Shown here piece by piece: positions 19,386 to 31,012 of a stretch of 64,000 nucleotides of DNA. The notes below the pieces were generated by a model. That model worked only from the letters and a program-made list of their open reading frames with translations, made no database searches and was not told the DNA's origin. The first letter of the stretch is position 1. Each line of letters begins with the position of its first letter. Source of the DNA: Polytrichum commune (Eukaryota > Streptophyta > Polytrichopsida > Polytrichales > Polytrichaceae); the NCBI GenBank assembly GCA_950295325.1, contig OX485803.1, forward strand, positions 14,074,001 to 14,138,000. Reading direction: 5' to 3'. Both the position numbers and the translations under genes were made by a program.

Positions 19386-20460
19386 ATGGCCACCATCCGA
19401 GCACTGCACCATTCCATCCCCCTTATGATCCCTCTTGGAGATGATGGTCTAGCCAAAGTCGCGGAGTCGTTCCTTAGTCTGAGGTTTAGATTCCACCCAG
19501 ACTCAATTCATGTCGAGGAAGAGGTCTTTGATGACAACGGTGACTTGAGTCACACTGTCCTTCAGATGTCCTTTCGCATTGACGATGGTAGGGTTTGGTT
19601 CTTGCTCCCTGCAAAGTACAAGGCCATAGGCGTCACCGAGTCGGAGATGGCCACCACTACTGTGTTGCTAACACCAGGCGTGTCCCTCACCTCCACCACG
19701 CAGGCTCCTCTTCTGGCGACGGTCAAAAAGGAGCCCGGCATCCAAGAGGTTACCTTGCTGAGTGATGACTCTGATGATGATGTGCCACTTGCCTCTGACT
19801 TTGCCTCACTTACCCCACCTCCATCGCAGGATCAACCCTTCATCAATCCTCTCAGGATTCTACACTCGCCTACTGTGAGTCAACCACCTACTTCTAGACC
19901 CCCAGTTCACCCGGGTGTCTCCATAGATCGTCCTAGTGTTGTCCAGCAATTGAAGTTGCTTGCAACCCGACCAGGGTCCAAGAACACCCTCAAGAGTATT
20001 GATTATGAATATGTTAGGCATGAGAAGGTTGACTTCCTCCCATCTGTTTTTGACGGCGACGTCATCTTTGAGTTCCCTCCTCTAGGAGCTGATGCTCCCC
20101 ATTCCCATGCTAGACTCATGTTCGGAATGGACAAGCGTTTCGACGGTCATGCTTGGTGTAGGACAAAGACGTCTAACATTACCAATGATCTCGGCTTGAC
20201 CTTCCGGTTTTCATGTTGTGTTGGCCATCTCTGTTGTCATAACGAGGGATGTGATTATCTCAACCGCCCCAATCGAGCCACTAACGTCAACGACACCGAA
20301 TGGGAAGGTTGTACCGCCTCACCCTTCACCGCAGATGCTGATCCCCCAGCTGGGTCATCTCTCGTTTGTAAGGTCTGAAAAACACCACCCTATTGTCTTG
20401 ATACTTGCCAGGCTAAGATGTACTATGTTCTTGGCAGAGGTGACATGACCCGTGCATGCA
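19386..20460 (+). pseudogene. SWIM-finger DDE transposase, N-terminal part
   Basis: ATG at 19386. The frame runs 330 codons to a TGA at 20376-20378, then stays open to 20460, where it is cut by an insertion. Around residues 195-330 is a conserved block beginning DYEYVRHEKVDF and containing a Cys/His cluster (SCCVGHLCCHNEGC). After the TGA the frame continues with Cys residues spaced as in a zinc-binding motif (CLDTCQAKMYY). The TGA replaces a residue within this cluster, so a Cys to stop change (TGT or TGC to TGA) is likely. The protein would bind transposon ends. Residues 100-195 are low complexity with an acidic patch. Confidence 0.65.
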
Positions 20461-22197
20461 TGTAGTAAGTTTTTGCTATGACTTTAAAACAACAAAACCC
20501 AGGGAACAAAGTCTCCAGGAAGACTGAGATAGTGTCTATAAGGGTTAATGTCACATTGGATTAAGGATTTTAATAACATATTAGGGTCTTTCTTCCTTCA
20601 TTACTTCTTAATTCCATTTATTTTCCCACTCTTAAGGTTCTTTTGTGCTTCCTCAGTAGTGAGTGACTCCGTCCTATCAAAAGGTAATTTTTTATCATTC
20701 TATGGTTTCGACATATGTCCGTCGTGAAGCTCAAAAGCTTGGCAAGTAGTCCTTGGCAATTCGTCAGGACCGAAGTCCGGGGTAATGTCTTTTGCATGCC
20801 ATAACATCTTTCACAACAAGAATTTGAACTTTGCGATAAATTCAAATTAATCTTGTTTAATTCAACTTACGGTCTTTCGGCCATTCCTTTCAAAACTGTA
20901 ACCATCCTCTTCATCTGCCACTTATCTGGCAACTCATCACCACAAACAACCACAAGATTATATATATTCAATGCATCGACAAATTAGGCGATAATCTTTT
21001 ATCCAAGCTCAGGATTATTTCCAGTTTAGAAGGGATGCACCCTCGGTAATGTCTCACACCAAAGAAACCACTTCTCTCTCATGAGAGGGTAATGTCTTTT
21101 TGCAGCTCATAGCCTGCTACTAGGTATGTCTTTATCCTTACAGTCCTACATCGGCCTTACGCCAGGTAATGTCTAGTAGCCACACTCAGACTTTTTCTCC
21201 AGGACATGCACCTCTCAAGAGCCTTGTTCTCTCTGACTTGACGTCTGTAAGGCTACGTCCTAGTCTGCCTTTTCCTCTTCCCACTACGTCTCACTCAACG
21301 GCTCTAAAGACTATCGCTTACCTCCTCTTCTTCATGGCCTCTCTGGATCCATGTAGGCGATAGCCATATAACACAGGCGATGGCCTTTCTTGAACTCCTT
21401 ACCTTCTTTGACCTTCCGTCTTCTTTCCCTCTCTCTCTCTCTCTATGCTGGCTATGGCCTTTATCCTGTCTCTACCCTGCTGGTCTCTTCCCAGACTCTA
21501 CCTTTCACTCGCCTAATTGCCAATGCTCCCTGTAGCTTCCTACGGCTATTGCCCAGATACTTACGCTCAATGTCTATAGCCCTTTGTCCTCACTTCGGAC
21601 CTGAAGGACCCACTTTCTTGACCATGGCCACATTCAGACTATTGCCATATACTATCACGACTTTCTCCTACATCTCTTCGCCTTCTTGGCGTTGATAACC
21701 AATTGCAGACTCAAGACTATTGCCACAATAAGACAAACACTTCTTTATTCATCGACAACTTCCATACAACAACCACTTCCACTTCAAAGACTATTGCACT
21801 TCCAAGATACTTTACTCAAACTGTTCAAAATCAAAGTTTCATGAGAGTCTGAATCACTCAGCTCTCCACACTGTCCATTACTGCCGGCCTCTCGCTCGGC
21901 ATTGCCTATTGCTAATCGTTAAGCCTCAATCTCTGAGTGCTTGAACGCTCCTAACAGCCTAATTGCTTCTACTTTGAGACTATGTCTGATACTACAATGA
22001 AAAATAGCCCACTTCGGCAATGGCCAGCCTCCTCCTCATCAGCGGGGGAGGTGAAGTTAGTTGTAACTGTCTTCAAAATGACTATTGCCCACTGTTCACA
22101 CTGGTTAATTGCCCTTAAGCGACTATTGTTGCTAATAGTCACTAAATTAGTGGGTTGGGCTTCGAAGCCAGGCGATTGCCAAAAAATCGAGCTTACA
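20461..22197. mobile_element. Solo-LTR-like insertion inside the SWIM transposase gene
   Basis: A 1,737-bp block begins TGTAGTAAG and ends GCTTACA. It is flanked by a direct duplication ATGCA at 20456-20460 and 22198-22202. Removing the block and one duplication restores an open transposase frame across the join. TG...CA ends and a 5-bp duplication are the hallmarks of an LTR; with no internal coding region a solo LTR is most likely. The interior repeats short words such as GGTAATGTC (near 20779, 21045, 21087, 21165) and CTATTGCC (many, 21546-22084). No ORF in it has a recognisable product. Confidence 0.75.
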
Positions 22198-22202
22198 ATG
22201 CA

Positions 22203-24796
22203 TCCATATGGGTCATCACCATCACCCCGTTTCGCAAGGTGTCTGTAGAGAGTCTAAGGTCGAAATTCATGATCTCATTGGTAGAGAGGTTGAGAGGACT
22301 CCCACCGCCACCAACTCTGCCATTGCATTGGCTGCAAGTAAAGAGTTCCTGGCCAAGTATCTTCTACGCACGGGATCTGATCCCAATAAAGTTATGGACC
22401 TGGAGTCCATGAAGTTTGTCATGGACGGGTACCAACACCTCAGCACCCCGAGTATTCGAAACACTGTCACTTCCTTCAAGCGCATTGGGCGAGGGGGGAT
22501 CATTGATAGCATCACCGGACTCAGAGGTCATAGCAGTTGGCCTTATGTGCAAGAAAACAAATTCCCAGGCCAAGGAAAGCTGTTGGAGAAAGTCTATGTG
22601 TTCAAGATGTCCGAGGTGGGCCCTGGGTCTGGAGTGGACCTTGTCAAGAGAATGCAACCACACGGTGATTTGCAGGATGCTTGGGTCATGTTTGACCATG
22701 TCAAACGTGTCAAGGGGTGGACAACCATGGCTTGCCATGTCTATGACTCGGCCTACTGCCGGGTTATGACTATTGCAGTATGTGATATGCAGTCTGAGGA
22801 TGTCACGGCGCAGAGCCTTCTTTGGCATGGGCTCAATGAAGTTATGCTCAGACATGGCATTGCTAAAGTTAACTTCAAAGGGTTCATGACGGACAGTGCA
22901 CAGGCCAATTGGAATGCAGTTAGGATTATTTATGGCAGCGGTGATCCCAAGGTTCCTATGGAGTCTCGCGAGAGGACATGTCTATTGCATTGGACAGTGT
23001 CTATGGAGCGCCACACCGCCACCCACATCAAGCCCGACCTCCAACAGCAACACAAGTTGTTATGCAAGCAGTACAAGGATGCCAAGACTCCCGAGCAGTC
23101 CGAGTCCCGTTATCTTGCCATCCGGGCATGGTGGCTTTCCTCTGGAGCTGCATCCGAGGAAGGAATCAAGGACCTTGATACATGGCTTGCATTCTGGCAT
23201 TTTCGTTACCGTCAATGGGGTGGTTTCATGCAACTAGTGAGTACCCACCCACTTTCTATTTCACTTTTTGGTGTCAACTTTTTTTTTGGATTTGTTTTGG
23301 TTTTTTTTGGTTTTTTGGTGTCAGTTTTGGCTTTTAGCGTGTTTTTGTGCAAAGCGTACTCACTACATTTTATTGACTTCTCTCAGAATTTCACAGATTT
23401 TGAGTTGGCAGAGATGCCATCTTGCAACCTCTCTGAGACAGTCCATAACAAATGGCTTCAGCAGTCTGGAAACCGTGGCTCTGATCTATATGTTGCGACC
23501 GTGGATGATTTTGTGAGGGCGTTCATGCAATGTACGAACTACTACGCCTACTTGAAGGGTGAACGGTCTGGCACTGGCCTAGGAAAAGAAGAACTCCGCC
23601 TTCGTGCTGCACAACGATCCGGTGACGCCAAGAGAATTGTTGCAGACCTCGAGCACATGCCTGGAGCAGAGCATTGGTGCACCCGCAAACCCCAACTCGA
23701 AGGAGAGGAGGTCTTTGGCACCACCAAGCGCAAACTTGATATGCCCCCTGGTTCTGAGCAGGATTCACATAGACCCGACAAGGTCAGCTTCTCTCATCCA
23801 CGAGTGAGCACTAGGTCAACCAAGGCACGCACTGATTCCGCCACACCATCAAACCTGCCCCTCACACAATCCCCCGAGAAATCGATTCCACAACGGGTCA
23901 CCCACGTCAATAACATTCAGGAGACCCACTGCGATGTCTCCAAGTGGCACATTTCTAGACTGCCCAAGACTTCCGCCAAGGCCTGCTTCGCCATGCAAGC
24001 TCGCACAAAGACCAAGTGCACCCAGAAGATCGTTCGGCATGGTAAAAGTACTCCAGCTCCTACGTACACCGGCTACATGCGCAACTACAAGAAGAACAAG
24101 GAATTCTTGACACAGTTCTTCTTCTGCAACGACGACATTGAGAGATGTGTCAAAGGCACTAGGAGGAAGTGGGTGCAGCACCGTCCGGATGTCCCGGACG
24201 TCTGGCCTGTCCTCACTGGGACAAACCTCACTCTCCAGGAGGTTCTGGCCTTTGAAGAAGGGGGATTCCAACTTCACCAGCGTCAAGATGTGTCACCCAA
24301 AAGACTCTTCGGCGACTCCTCCAATGTTGCTTCATCCATGGCCGAACTCCCTACCCCGGCCCAAGCCGATCAATACCCTACGCTGAGGTTTGGAAAAAAG
24401 ATCCGGCGCAGTAACAACGGACCATGTGTCCAACAACGCAACAAGTGGGAGTCAGCCCTCAACGTCGACGGTCAAATCACCTCCGTCACAATGATACCTC
24501 ACCCATGGATCGGGTGCATCATTCTGTTCCAGTCCCGAAAGAAGGCTAAGGTTGAAGAGTACCGTATCACTATCAGCACCTTCCCGTCGTGCACGTGCCC
24601 GGATTTTGTGGAGATGTCAGCAAGAGCACTTGGGAAGCGGCGCCCTTGGGTGAAGTGCAAGCACTTGTACTTCATCTTCCGTGTGACCTGCAACTTGGAT
24701 CAATACCAAGACACTTTCATCCATGCTCCGAGCCTTAGTTTCAATGAAGTGAAGCACCTCCTCGAAAGTGGCATCATGAAGCATGTGGGACCTTAG
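22203..24796 (+). pseudogene. SWIM-finger DDE transposase, catalytic and C-terminal part
   Basis: The frame resumes just after the target duplication with CIHMG and HHHHPV. Next comes a transposase core with ENKFPGQGK, VYDSAYCRVMTIAVCD, GFMTDSAQANW and WRHFRYRQW-type segments, where Asp residues in YDS and TDS are candidate DDE acids. The C-terminus has a SWIM finger: CTCPDF followed by KCKHLYF, that is CxC...CxH, near codons 795-825. The overall plan matches Mutator-superfamily transposases, which cut and paste DNA ends; the exact superfamily is not proven. One inferred in-frame intron lies at 23237-23386. The frame is otherwise open to 24796, so this copy was silenced mainly by the upstream TGA and the LTR insertion. 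Confidence 0.75.
23237..23386 (+). other. Inferred intron in the SWIM transposase
   Basis: It starts GTGAGT and ends TTCTCTCAG, is 150 nt long, T-rich and divisible by three, and contains no stop, so an ORF finder reads through it as a Phe/Val/Leu-rich segment that looks like a false membrane helix. Removing it joins FMQL to NFTDFELAEM. Confidence 0.65.
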
Positions 24797-26574
24797 CGTG
24801 GATACCTATAGGAGCTAGGCTGCCCCCCCTTATTTATAAGTTGTCGCTAAGTATTATTGCGTTGAGTATACTATAGTATGAGTGCACGTTTTCCGAAAAT
24901 ATCGCTGATATATCAGACCTATCATTATCTACATGATGTGAATTGTATTCGTTTTTAAATATCTATAAAGGTTTCTAAATATTTATGGGTCTCTCCTTCC
25001 AACAGTAGCTTTAGATGTTATTGAATGGTACGAGTTTTGCTACTTTGCTTGAATGCTTGAATGCTTGAATTTTTTGACTTAGAATTTTCTCTTACGTTGT
25101 GACCATAGCCTATGATTAACCGGCTCTCACCATAATATGGACAGTCAAAAGTTCCCTGGTTTAAGTAAATCATGTCAACTAGTCTCTCTGAAAGGTACCC
25201 TAAAACCAAGTCTCTGTCCTGAAAGCCCTCAAAATTTGCACGGAAATAGGTCTATCATTTTTACTAAAAAAAGAGGTCCCACGATTGTTTTCTATTTATA
25301 TTTTCTAAATTTGGAAATTTTATTACTATAATTGGAAAGCGTTGATTTTTTTCTGCTCACCGCTCACCGCTTGCGTCCCACCGCTCACACGGTAGCGTCG
25401 TTGTACCACTCTATAACGTAATTTTATAAAAAATTATTATCACTATAGATTCACCAATCGATTCACCAATCAATTCACCAGTTTCTATTTACATTGCAAA
25501 TAATCTCTCTTTGATATTATACATGATTACATCTCGTTCTCATATTTGTCCTCCAAGTTCAAAGTGAACCGATACTTGATATTAAAAGGAAAATCCATTC
25601 CCATCAACTTCTACATTTAAAAAAACCTTGGGTAAGATTGTAGTATTAGTCTTTTATTTAATCCTCTATTTCAGATGGCTACTTTATTTGAAAAATATGT
25701 GAAAAAAAAATTTTGGCATTTTTTTTTGCTTTATTGAAATTTATCATTTTTTCTATTATATTTCTTGTTGTTTGCATATTTTCCATTAATAAGCTTTATT
25801 GTTTATTGATGAGATTTTGGGCTTAGAATCTTAGCCAAAAACCATCATAGAAGCGACTGTTCATTATTTCTTTCTAACCAATTGAAAGTTATCATCATCA
25901 ATTTAAAGTCTGTTATTTCAATCTTAACAAAATTTGATTTCCACTGCCAAGGCTTTCGAATCTCTTCTAGTCTAATGCTCCAATTTGTTTTTTTCAAATG
26001 AAATATAGTTCTTAAATCATATATATACACATCATATTTCGGAAAAAAACAATTATGAAAATTTCAATTCTAAATTCAATCTAATCAAGCACAATTGGCT
26101 GCAAATTAAAATCCTAAATTCTATCTTTTTATAACTTGCTGTCAAATATATTATTCATATAATAAGTGTATTATTTCACTTTTTCAAGTCACATCAAAAT
26201 CTTTAATTATTCTAAATGCTTACAAATACTCAAAATAATCTTAAAACCCTCAAAATGTCAACTCACAAGCTCTCCAAACCAACACCAATTCGAAATCCAA
26301 CATACTTTATTTTACCTCTCAACTTTTTTTTTTAGGTATTCACCCCTTAGTTTCTAGGGTTCGGCTGCCGCTGCCACGAATCCTAACTTCCAATTCAATC
26401 ACCATACCTTCTACCAATGATGTCACAGATTTTTCCATATGTCTAATTTTTATCTTCATATTCATTTTTCAAAAATCTCTACACATTCTGCATGTTCACT
26501 AATTCCTCTCATTTGACATTTTTTAATGTTTATTATTTCATCATATCCACCTTTTGTTTATATCACCTAATCAG
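24797..26574. other. AT-rich non-coding interval
   Basis: No gene or family recognised. There is a short run of imperfect CACCGCTCAC repeats near 25362-25390. It probably includes the 3' end of the SWIM transposon and the 5' end of the CACTA element, but a 5' CACTACAA terminus was not found. Confidence 0.4.
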
Positions 26575-26765
26575 GAATGGGAGGGAACCCACATTTAGAA
26601 TGTGGAAGGGCCTGGAGAGAGGGACGGCTCCGATGAGGAGTGGGAACGGAAGTTTAGGAGACCCTCAAGACCACATGACGGACACATCAACGAAGGATTG
26701 GATATACATGCCATGCTCGAGGAAGCATTCCAGGAAATTGATGAGGCACTAGCCCACCCCCTACA

Positions 26766-28133
26766 GTGGAAGAGCAAATTGCGGACATAGTAATGGGTGC
26801 ATTCACAGTTGTCAATGAGTTGGCCGATGATGAAGTCCCACTTTCGGACGATGAGTCAGAGGATGAGCCTTTGGGGGAAAATGGTGGTAGTAATGCAGAA
26901 GAACATAATTATGGTGATCCCCACGATATGGAAGAAGCCATGGAGGAGTTGTACCATGGAGCCAAGTCTTCCATATTGGCGGCCACGATATTGATAATGA
27001 CTTTGTGTACGATCTATGATGTAAGCAACAAATTTGCGGACCAGTTTTTCACCCTCTTCCGTGAACACCTTCTACCCAGTGAGAATATGTTACCCAAAAA
27101 CCTTCATGCTGCAAAAACCTTGATTCAGAAATTAGGATTGAATTATAATACAATTCATGCATGCCAAGCAGGTTGTGTTTTATTTAGAGGGCGATATGAA
27201 GGTGCCACCAATTGTCCGAAGTGCAAGAAACCACATTACAAAGATGAGGCCAAAAAACAAAGGCCTTGGAAAATACTTAGACAGTTTCCCTTGATTCCAA
27301 GACTAAGATGTATGTTCCGTACACCGGCAATATCTGAACTCATGGTGTGGCATGCAAAGAACACAAGCACAAATGGATACGTAAGACATCCTTGTGATTC
27401 AAAGGCATGGAAACACGTACATGAAAATGTAGATTCTAGTTTTGGCCAGGAAGACCGTAACATTCACTTAGCAATGGCAGCCGATGGAGTGAACCCTTTT
27501 AAGTTGCAACGTACAACTTGGAGTACGTGGCCGGTAATGTTGTTGAATTACAACATACCCCCATGGTTGACTACGAAGAAATTTTTTATTATGTTGGCGC
27601 TGCTAATTCCGGGGAAACAATCTGTGACATCGCAATTTTTTGATGTGTACTTGGAACCATTGGTTGAGGAGTTGATGCAATTGTGGAAGGGTGTGGCTGC
27701 TTACAACGTGCTCAAAGAGTTGGGATCGAGGGCTTTCAAACTTAGAGGAGTTTTGATATGGACCATCCATGATTTTCCCGGTTATGGGACAGTTGCAAGT
27801 GTTGCACATCAAGGCTATGCGGTGTGTCCTGTTTGTGGGCCTGATTTCAAAGGTGAACATTCTGTTGAACTTGCAAAGCAAACCTATACAGACACGAGGC
27901 GGTGGCTAGCCCATGACGATCTGTGGAGGTCTCCGGGAATGAAGGACCATTTCAATGGACGTATAGAACTTCGAGGGAAACCCAATCGTGTTACTGCAGA
28001 TGAACAAGTGCAGCGAGCCATCGAGTATCAGACCTGGTTGGATGAGGGCAACAAAGAAGGCGCCGTTGGAGATCCCTCGAAAACACATGGTGTGAAAATG
28101 AGGAGCATTTTACACAACCTGCCTTATTGGAAG
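26766..28133 (+). pseudogene. CACTA Tnp2 transposase, first exon block
   Basis: Starts at an ATG after an acidic leader. Residues about 95-180 carry the conserved CxxC motifs (ACQAGC, CPKCKK). Then come YVRHPCDSKAWKHV, NIHLAMAADGVNPF with a candidate catalytic Asp, YNIPPW, FDVYLEPLVEEL and LIWTIHDFPGYG with a second Asp, and CPVCGP. This is the order seen in Transposase_21 proteins, which bind and cut CACTA ends. The exon ends at a donor AAG/GTAAAT after LPYWK. Reading on through the intron gives a false ending at 28212. Confidence 0.8.
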
Positions 28134-28540
28134 GTAAATGATGCAACTCCTTTGACTGTTGATTATTGCATGTATCGGCACACGCAGCGGTATGTACAAC
28201 CAATCACAGAGTAAAGAAAGGCTCAATGTGCTCACAGATGGCATAAACACGTGCTCATGTCATGAGCTTGTAGTTGTAAAGCAGTCGTAGAATAGTCGTT
28301 TACGATACACATGGGTGCATGAGAAAACCTAGCGTACATGACGTCTGGGACATGTCATGTTCAACAACTGGCAACGACTACACAAGAACTATAGAAATGG
28401 ACACTTAAAATTGCCCTCATAACACAGACAATACTAGTCATTTTCCTCATAAACGATGCAAATGACAATCATAAACCAAGTCGTTAATTGTCGATTTTGT
28501 TTTAGTGCTTGAACTAACCAATATATGACTATATTGGCAG

Positions 28541-28738
28541 GATCTGTTCATACGAAACACGCTGGATGTTATGCATTGTGAGCAAAATTTTGCGAAGAAT
28601 ATTTTGAAGACCGTCACCGGACATAAGGACACGGTAAAGGTCCGGCGAGACTTACAACGTAGAGGCATTAGGTTGCATTTATGGCTCATTCCCCATCCAA
28701 AGAAAAACAGAAAAATGTTGAAACCCAGCCGCACCATA
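28541..28738 (+). pseudogene. CACTA Tnp2 exon with DVMHCEQN motif
   Basis: Preceded by an acceptor (ATATTGGCAG) at 28540. The exon opens with DLFIRNTLDVMHCEQNFAKN, the block that carries a conserved Asp and His in Tnp2, followed by VKVRRDLQRRGIR. The matching frame changes between about 28720 and 28740: KPS ends in one frame and APYVLTTDEF continues in another. A one-base indel is the simplest explanation. The 407-nt intron before it (28134-28540) has GTAAAT and CAG ends. Confidence 0.7.
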
Positions 28739-29440
28739 TGTGTTGACCACCGATGAGTTTGAAATTTTTGCTAGTACTATCGAGAATTTGAAGCCACCGT
28801 CAGGACATGTTTCCAACATGGCTCAATACATACGCAAGAGGAAATACGGGGGTTTGAAGTCACATGACTACCATGTGCTTATGCAGCAAATCATGCCGCT
28901 AGCCTTACAAGGATTTTTAGAACCTGGTCCACAAATGGCGGTGATGAGGATTTCCAAAGTGTTCCGAAGAATATGTGATAGTGTTTGGAACCCATTAGAG
29001 TTTGCCGCTCTACAGGCGGACGTTGCACGGAGCATGGCACTTCTGGAAATTCATTTCCCTCCTTCAATTTTTGACATTATGACGCACTTGCTATATCACC
29101 TTGTTGATGAATTGGACATGTGTGGACCTGTCTTGACAAGGTGGATGTATCCTATTGAAAGATACATGAAAACATTAAAGCACTATGTTCGGAACATGGC
29201 AAGACCGGAGGCCAGCATGGCGGAGGGTTACGCCCGGGAGGAATGCCTAGGTTTCATCACTGAATATTTACACAAGTTTGAAGTGGTCGACTGCAGAGTT
29301 TGGGATGCAGATGAGGAGTACGGAGATGCAAAGGAGGTGCTGGAAGGGGCAGGAACAAAGTATTTGATGACACTAGCATTAAGAGATCTTGCCCACCAAT
29401 ACGCATTGACAAATGTCTCCCTCATGGTACCTTGGCATAG
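28739..29440 (+). pseudogene. CACTA Tnp2 C-terminal block, DUF4218-like
   Basis: Contains GGLKSHDYHVLMQQIMPLAL and then a DUF4218-type region: FPPSIFDIMTHLLYHLVDEL, GPVLTRWMYPIERYMKTLK and PEASMAEGYAREECLGF. This region always follows the catalytic part in plant En/Spm transposases. It ends at a donor AG/GTGAGC at 29440/29441 in phase 2, and the codon is completed by the next exon. In frame with the downstream exon, out of frame with the upstream one. Confidence 0.75.
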
Positions 29441-29609
29441 GTGAGCCTGATTGTGTTTTTCCAGCTTGTACACTCTCATGTGAGTGTGTCCTGTTGTTTT
29501 GGAATACATGATTGCACGTGAAAATGACTAGTGAATGACCAGTGAATGACTAGTGTATAACTAGTGAGTGACTACCCTATGACTAGTGAACAACTAGTTG
29601 GATGTGCAG

Positions 29610-30338
29610 GCAGTGGAAAGACGAACAAACAAAAAATCCCAAAATTTGCACGTTTGAAAATTGGATTAAAAATGCAGTGCACAATCACCCTGTGGACCCG
29701 AACGATGCGGATGACATGGACATGGTTATGATGTGCAACAGACCGTCACAGTTAGCTACACGATACACGAGGATGAAGCGTATGGAAACCACTTCCGCGT
29801 GGAGGACCAGCAATCCATGACGCTCAAAAATTACGACAGTAGTATTGCCTCTGTGTTTCACATGCCTTCAGTGGGTTCGGAGGAGGTGACATTGAACTAT
29901 GTGGGAGTACTAAAGGATATATTGAAATTGAACTATGGGCCTCTTCCTACACCTGTCATATTTTTTAGGTGTGAGTGGATGAAGCAATATGACAACCGTG
30001 GCAACCCTACGTATGTAAGAAACGAGGCTGGATTCATGGTCGTGAATTTCCGCCACAAGGTTCCAAAGATGTTGGAGCCATTCATATTTCCGAGCCAAAC
30101 AACACATGTATTTTGTTCAGACAAAGTGCGGAAACCGGGGTGGAAAGTAGTCTTGGTGAAGGAGGTACGCTCCCAAAGACATCAACAGAGCACAACAGAT
30201 GTCTTCATGACCACCACCGAAGAAACGGATGGCATGCAGTTGGCGAACCATGTACCTCCCCCGCCCAGCACAATGTCATTGGTGGGGGCCATAGAACTAT
30301 CAGATTCCGATAACTCCTTAGCACTAGCTAAATTTTAG
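29610..30338 (+). pseudogene. CACTA Tnp2 last exon, DUF4216-like
   Basis: Begins QWKDEQTKNP after an acceptor at 29608-29609. The frame changes near 29730 by an apparent indel, then continues with VSYTIHEDEAYGNHF and a DUF4216-type segment (YVGVLKDILKLNYG, VIFFRCEWM, FIFPSQTTHVFCSD, GWKVVLVKEVR). It ends at 30338 with an acidic tail. DUF4216 is a C-terminal domain of plant CACTA transposases. The 169-nt intron before it contains repeated GACTAGTGA words (29527-29595). Confidence 0.75.
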
Positions 30339-31004
30339 GTGTTTGTCCTTACAAAAGCCTAGCTGGGCTTACAAATGTCCTTAGTGGGTTGTATTCAACA
30401 ATACTATGACTTACACATCCACGTCATTGAGTACGTGACATGAAAAATGAAATGATTTGTGCGTGCCCGATGCCCGCCATTGAACTTATGATTTCAGACC
30501 TCCATTATATGTGCACCTTGGCAATGAATATCTTCCATATACGTCAATACATGTACTAAGCTTATGTCATCGATGACACGGCATGCCACCTCATCGTGTT
30601 GACACATGTTTAGTGACCAATATGTTGTGTTTGCCACCATTATACTGTATCTCACATGTGTACTCATCCTTTGTTGTGGGCATAGTCGTACTTACAATGT
30701 GTTGGAGAATCATAGTTAAGTATGGGTTGGTCAAGGGCAACACATAAATGACTGCACATTTGCTACGTCAGAATTGTTTTGGCACGTCACACCGGCATGG
30801 ATGAATTGGACGATGAATAACTAACCATAAATCAATATTTGGGGTTGTCGCTTGCACATTTCATCCATGAGTCATTTCAGTAACTGAACAATGACTGAAC
30901 GCTTATACACGTCATCCCAAATTCAGTAGGCATGTGAGTCAGTCATTTACTAAGTTCTTTAGGACATGTAGTCATTGATACCATGGTTGGAATGGACAAG
31001 GTTT

Positions 31005-31012
31005 GTTGTAGT
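31005..31012 (+). repeat. Candidate 3' terminus of the CACTA element
   Basis: TTGTAGTG, the expected right-end sequence for a CACTACAA-type element. An 8-mer can occur by chance, and no matching left end was found, so this is tentative. Confidence 0.45.

Larger units (their letters stand above)
26575..31012 (+). mobile_element. CACTA (En/Spm-like) DNA transposon, decayed
   Basis: It contains a plant-type Tnp2 transposase in exons from 26766 to 30338, with the Transposase_21 core, DUF4218-like and DUF4216-like regions in the usual order. The 3' flank is rich in AGTCATT/TGACT-type words (30880-30970), as in CACTA subterminal regions, and ends with TTGTAGTG at 31005-31012, which is the reverse complement of a typical CACTACAA terminus. 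The 5' terminus was not located, so the start given is only where coding-like sequence begins. Two frameshifts show it is inactive. Confidence 0.75.

Noticed and set aside
22364-22855. Minus-strand ORF over the SWIM transposase
   Set aside because: Antisense shadow in a region with clear transposase motifs on the plus strand.
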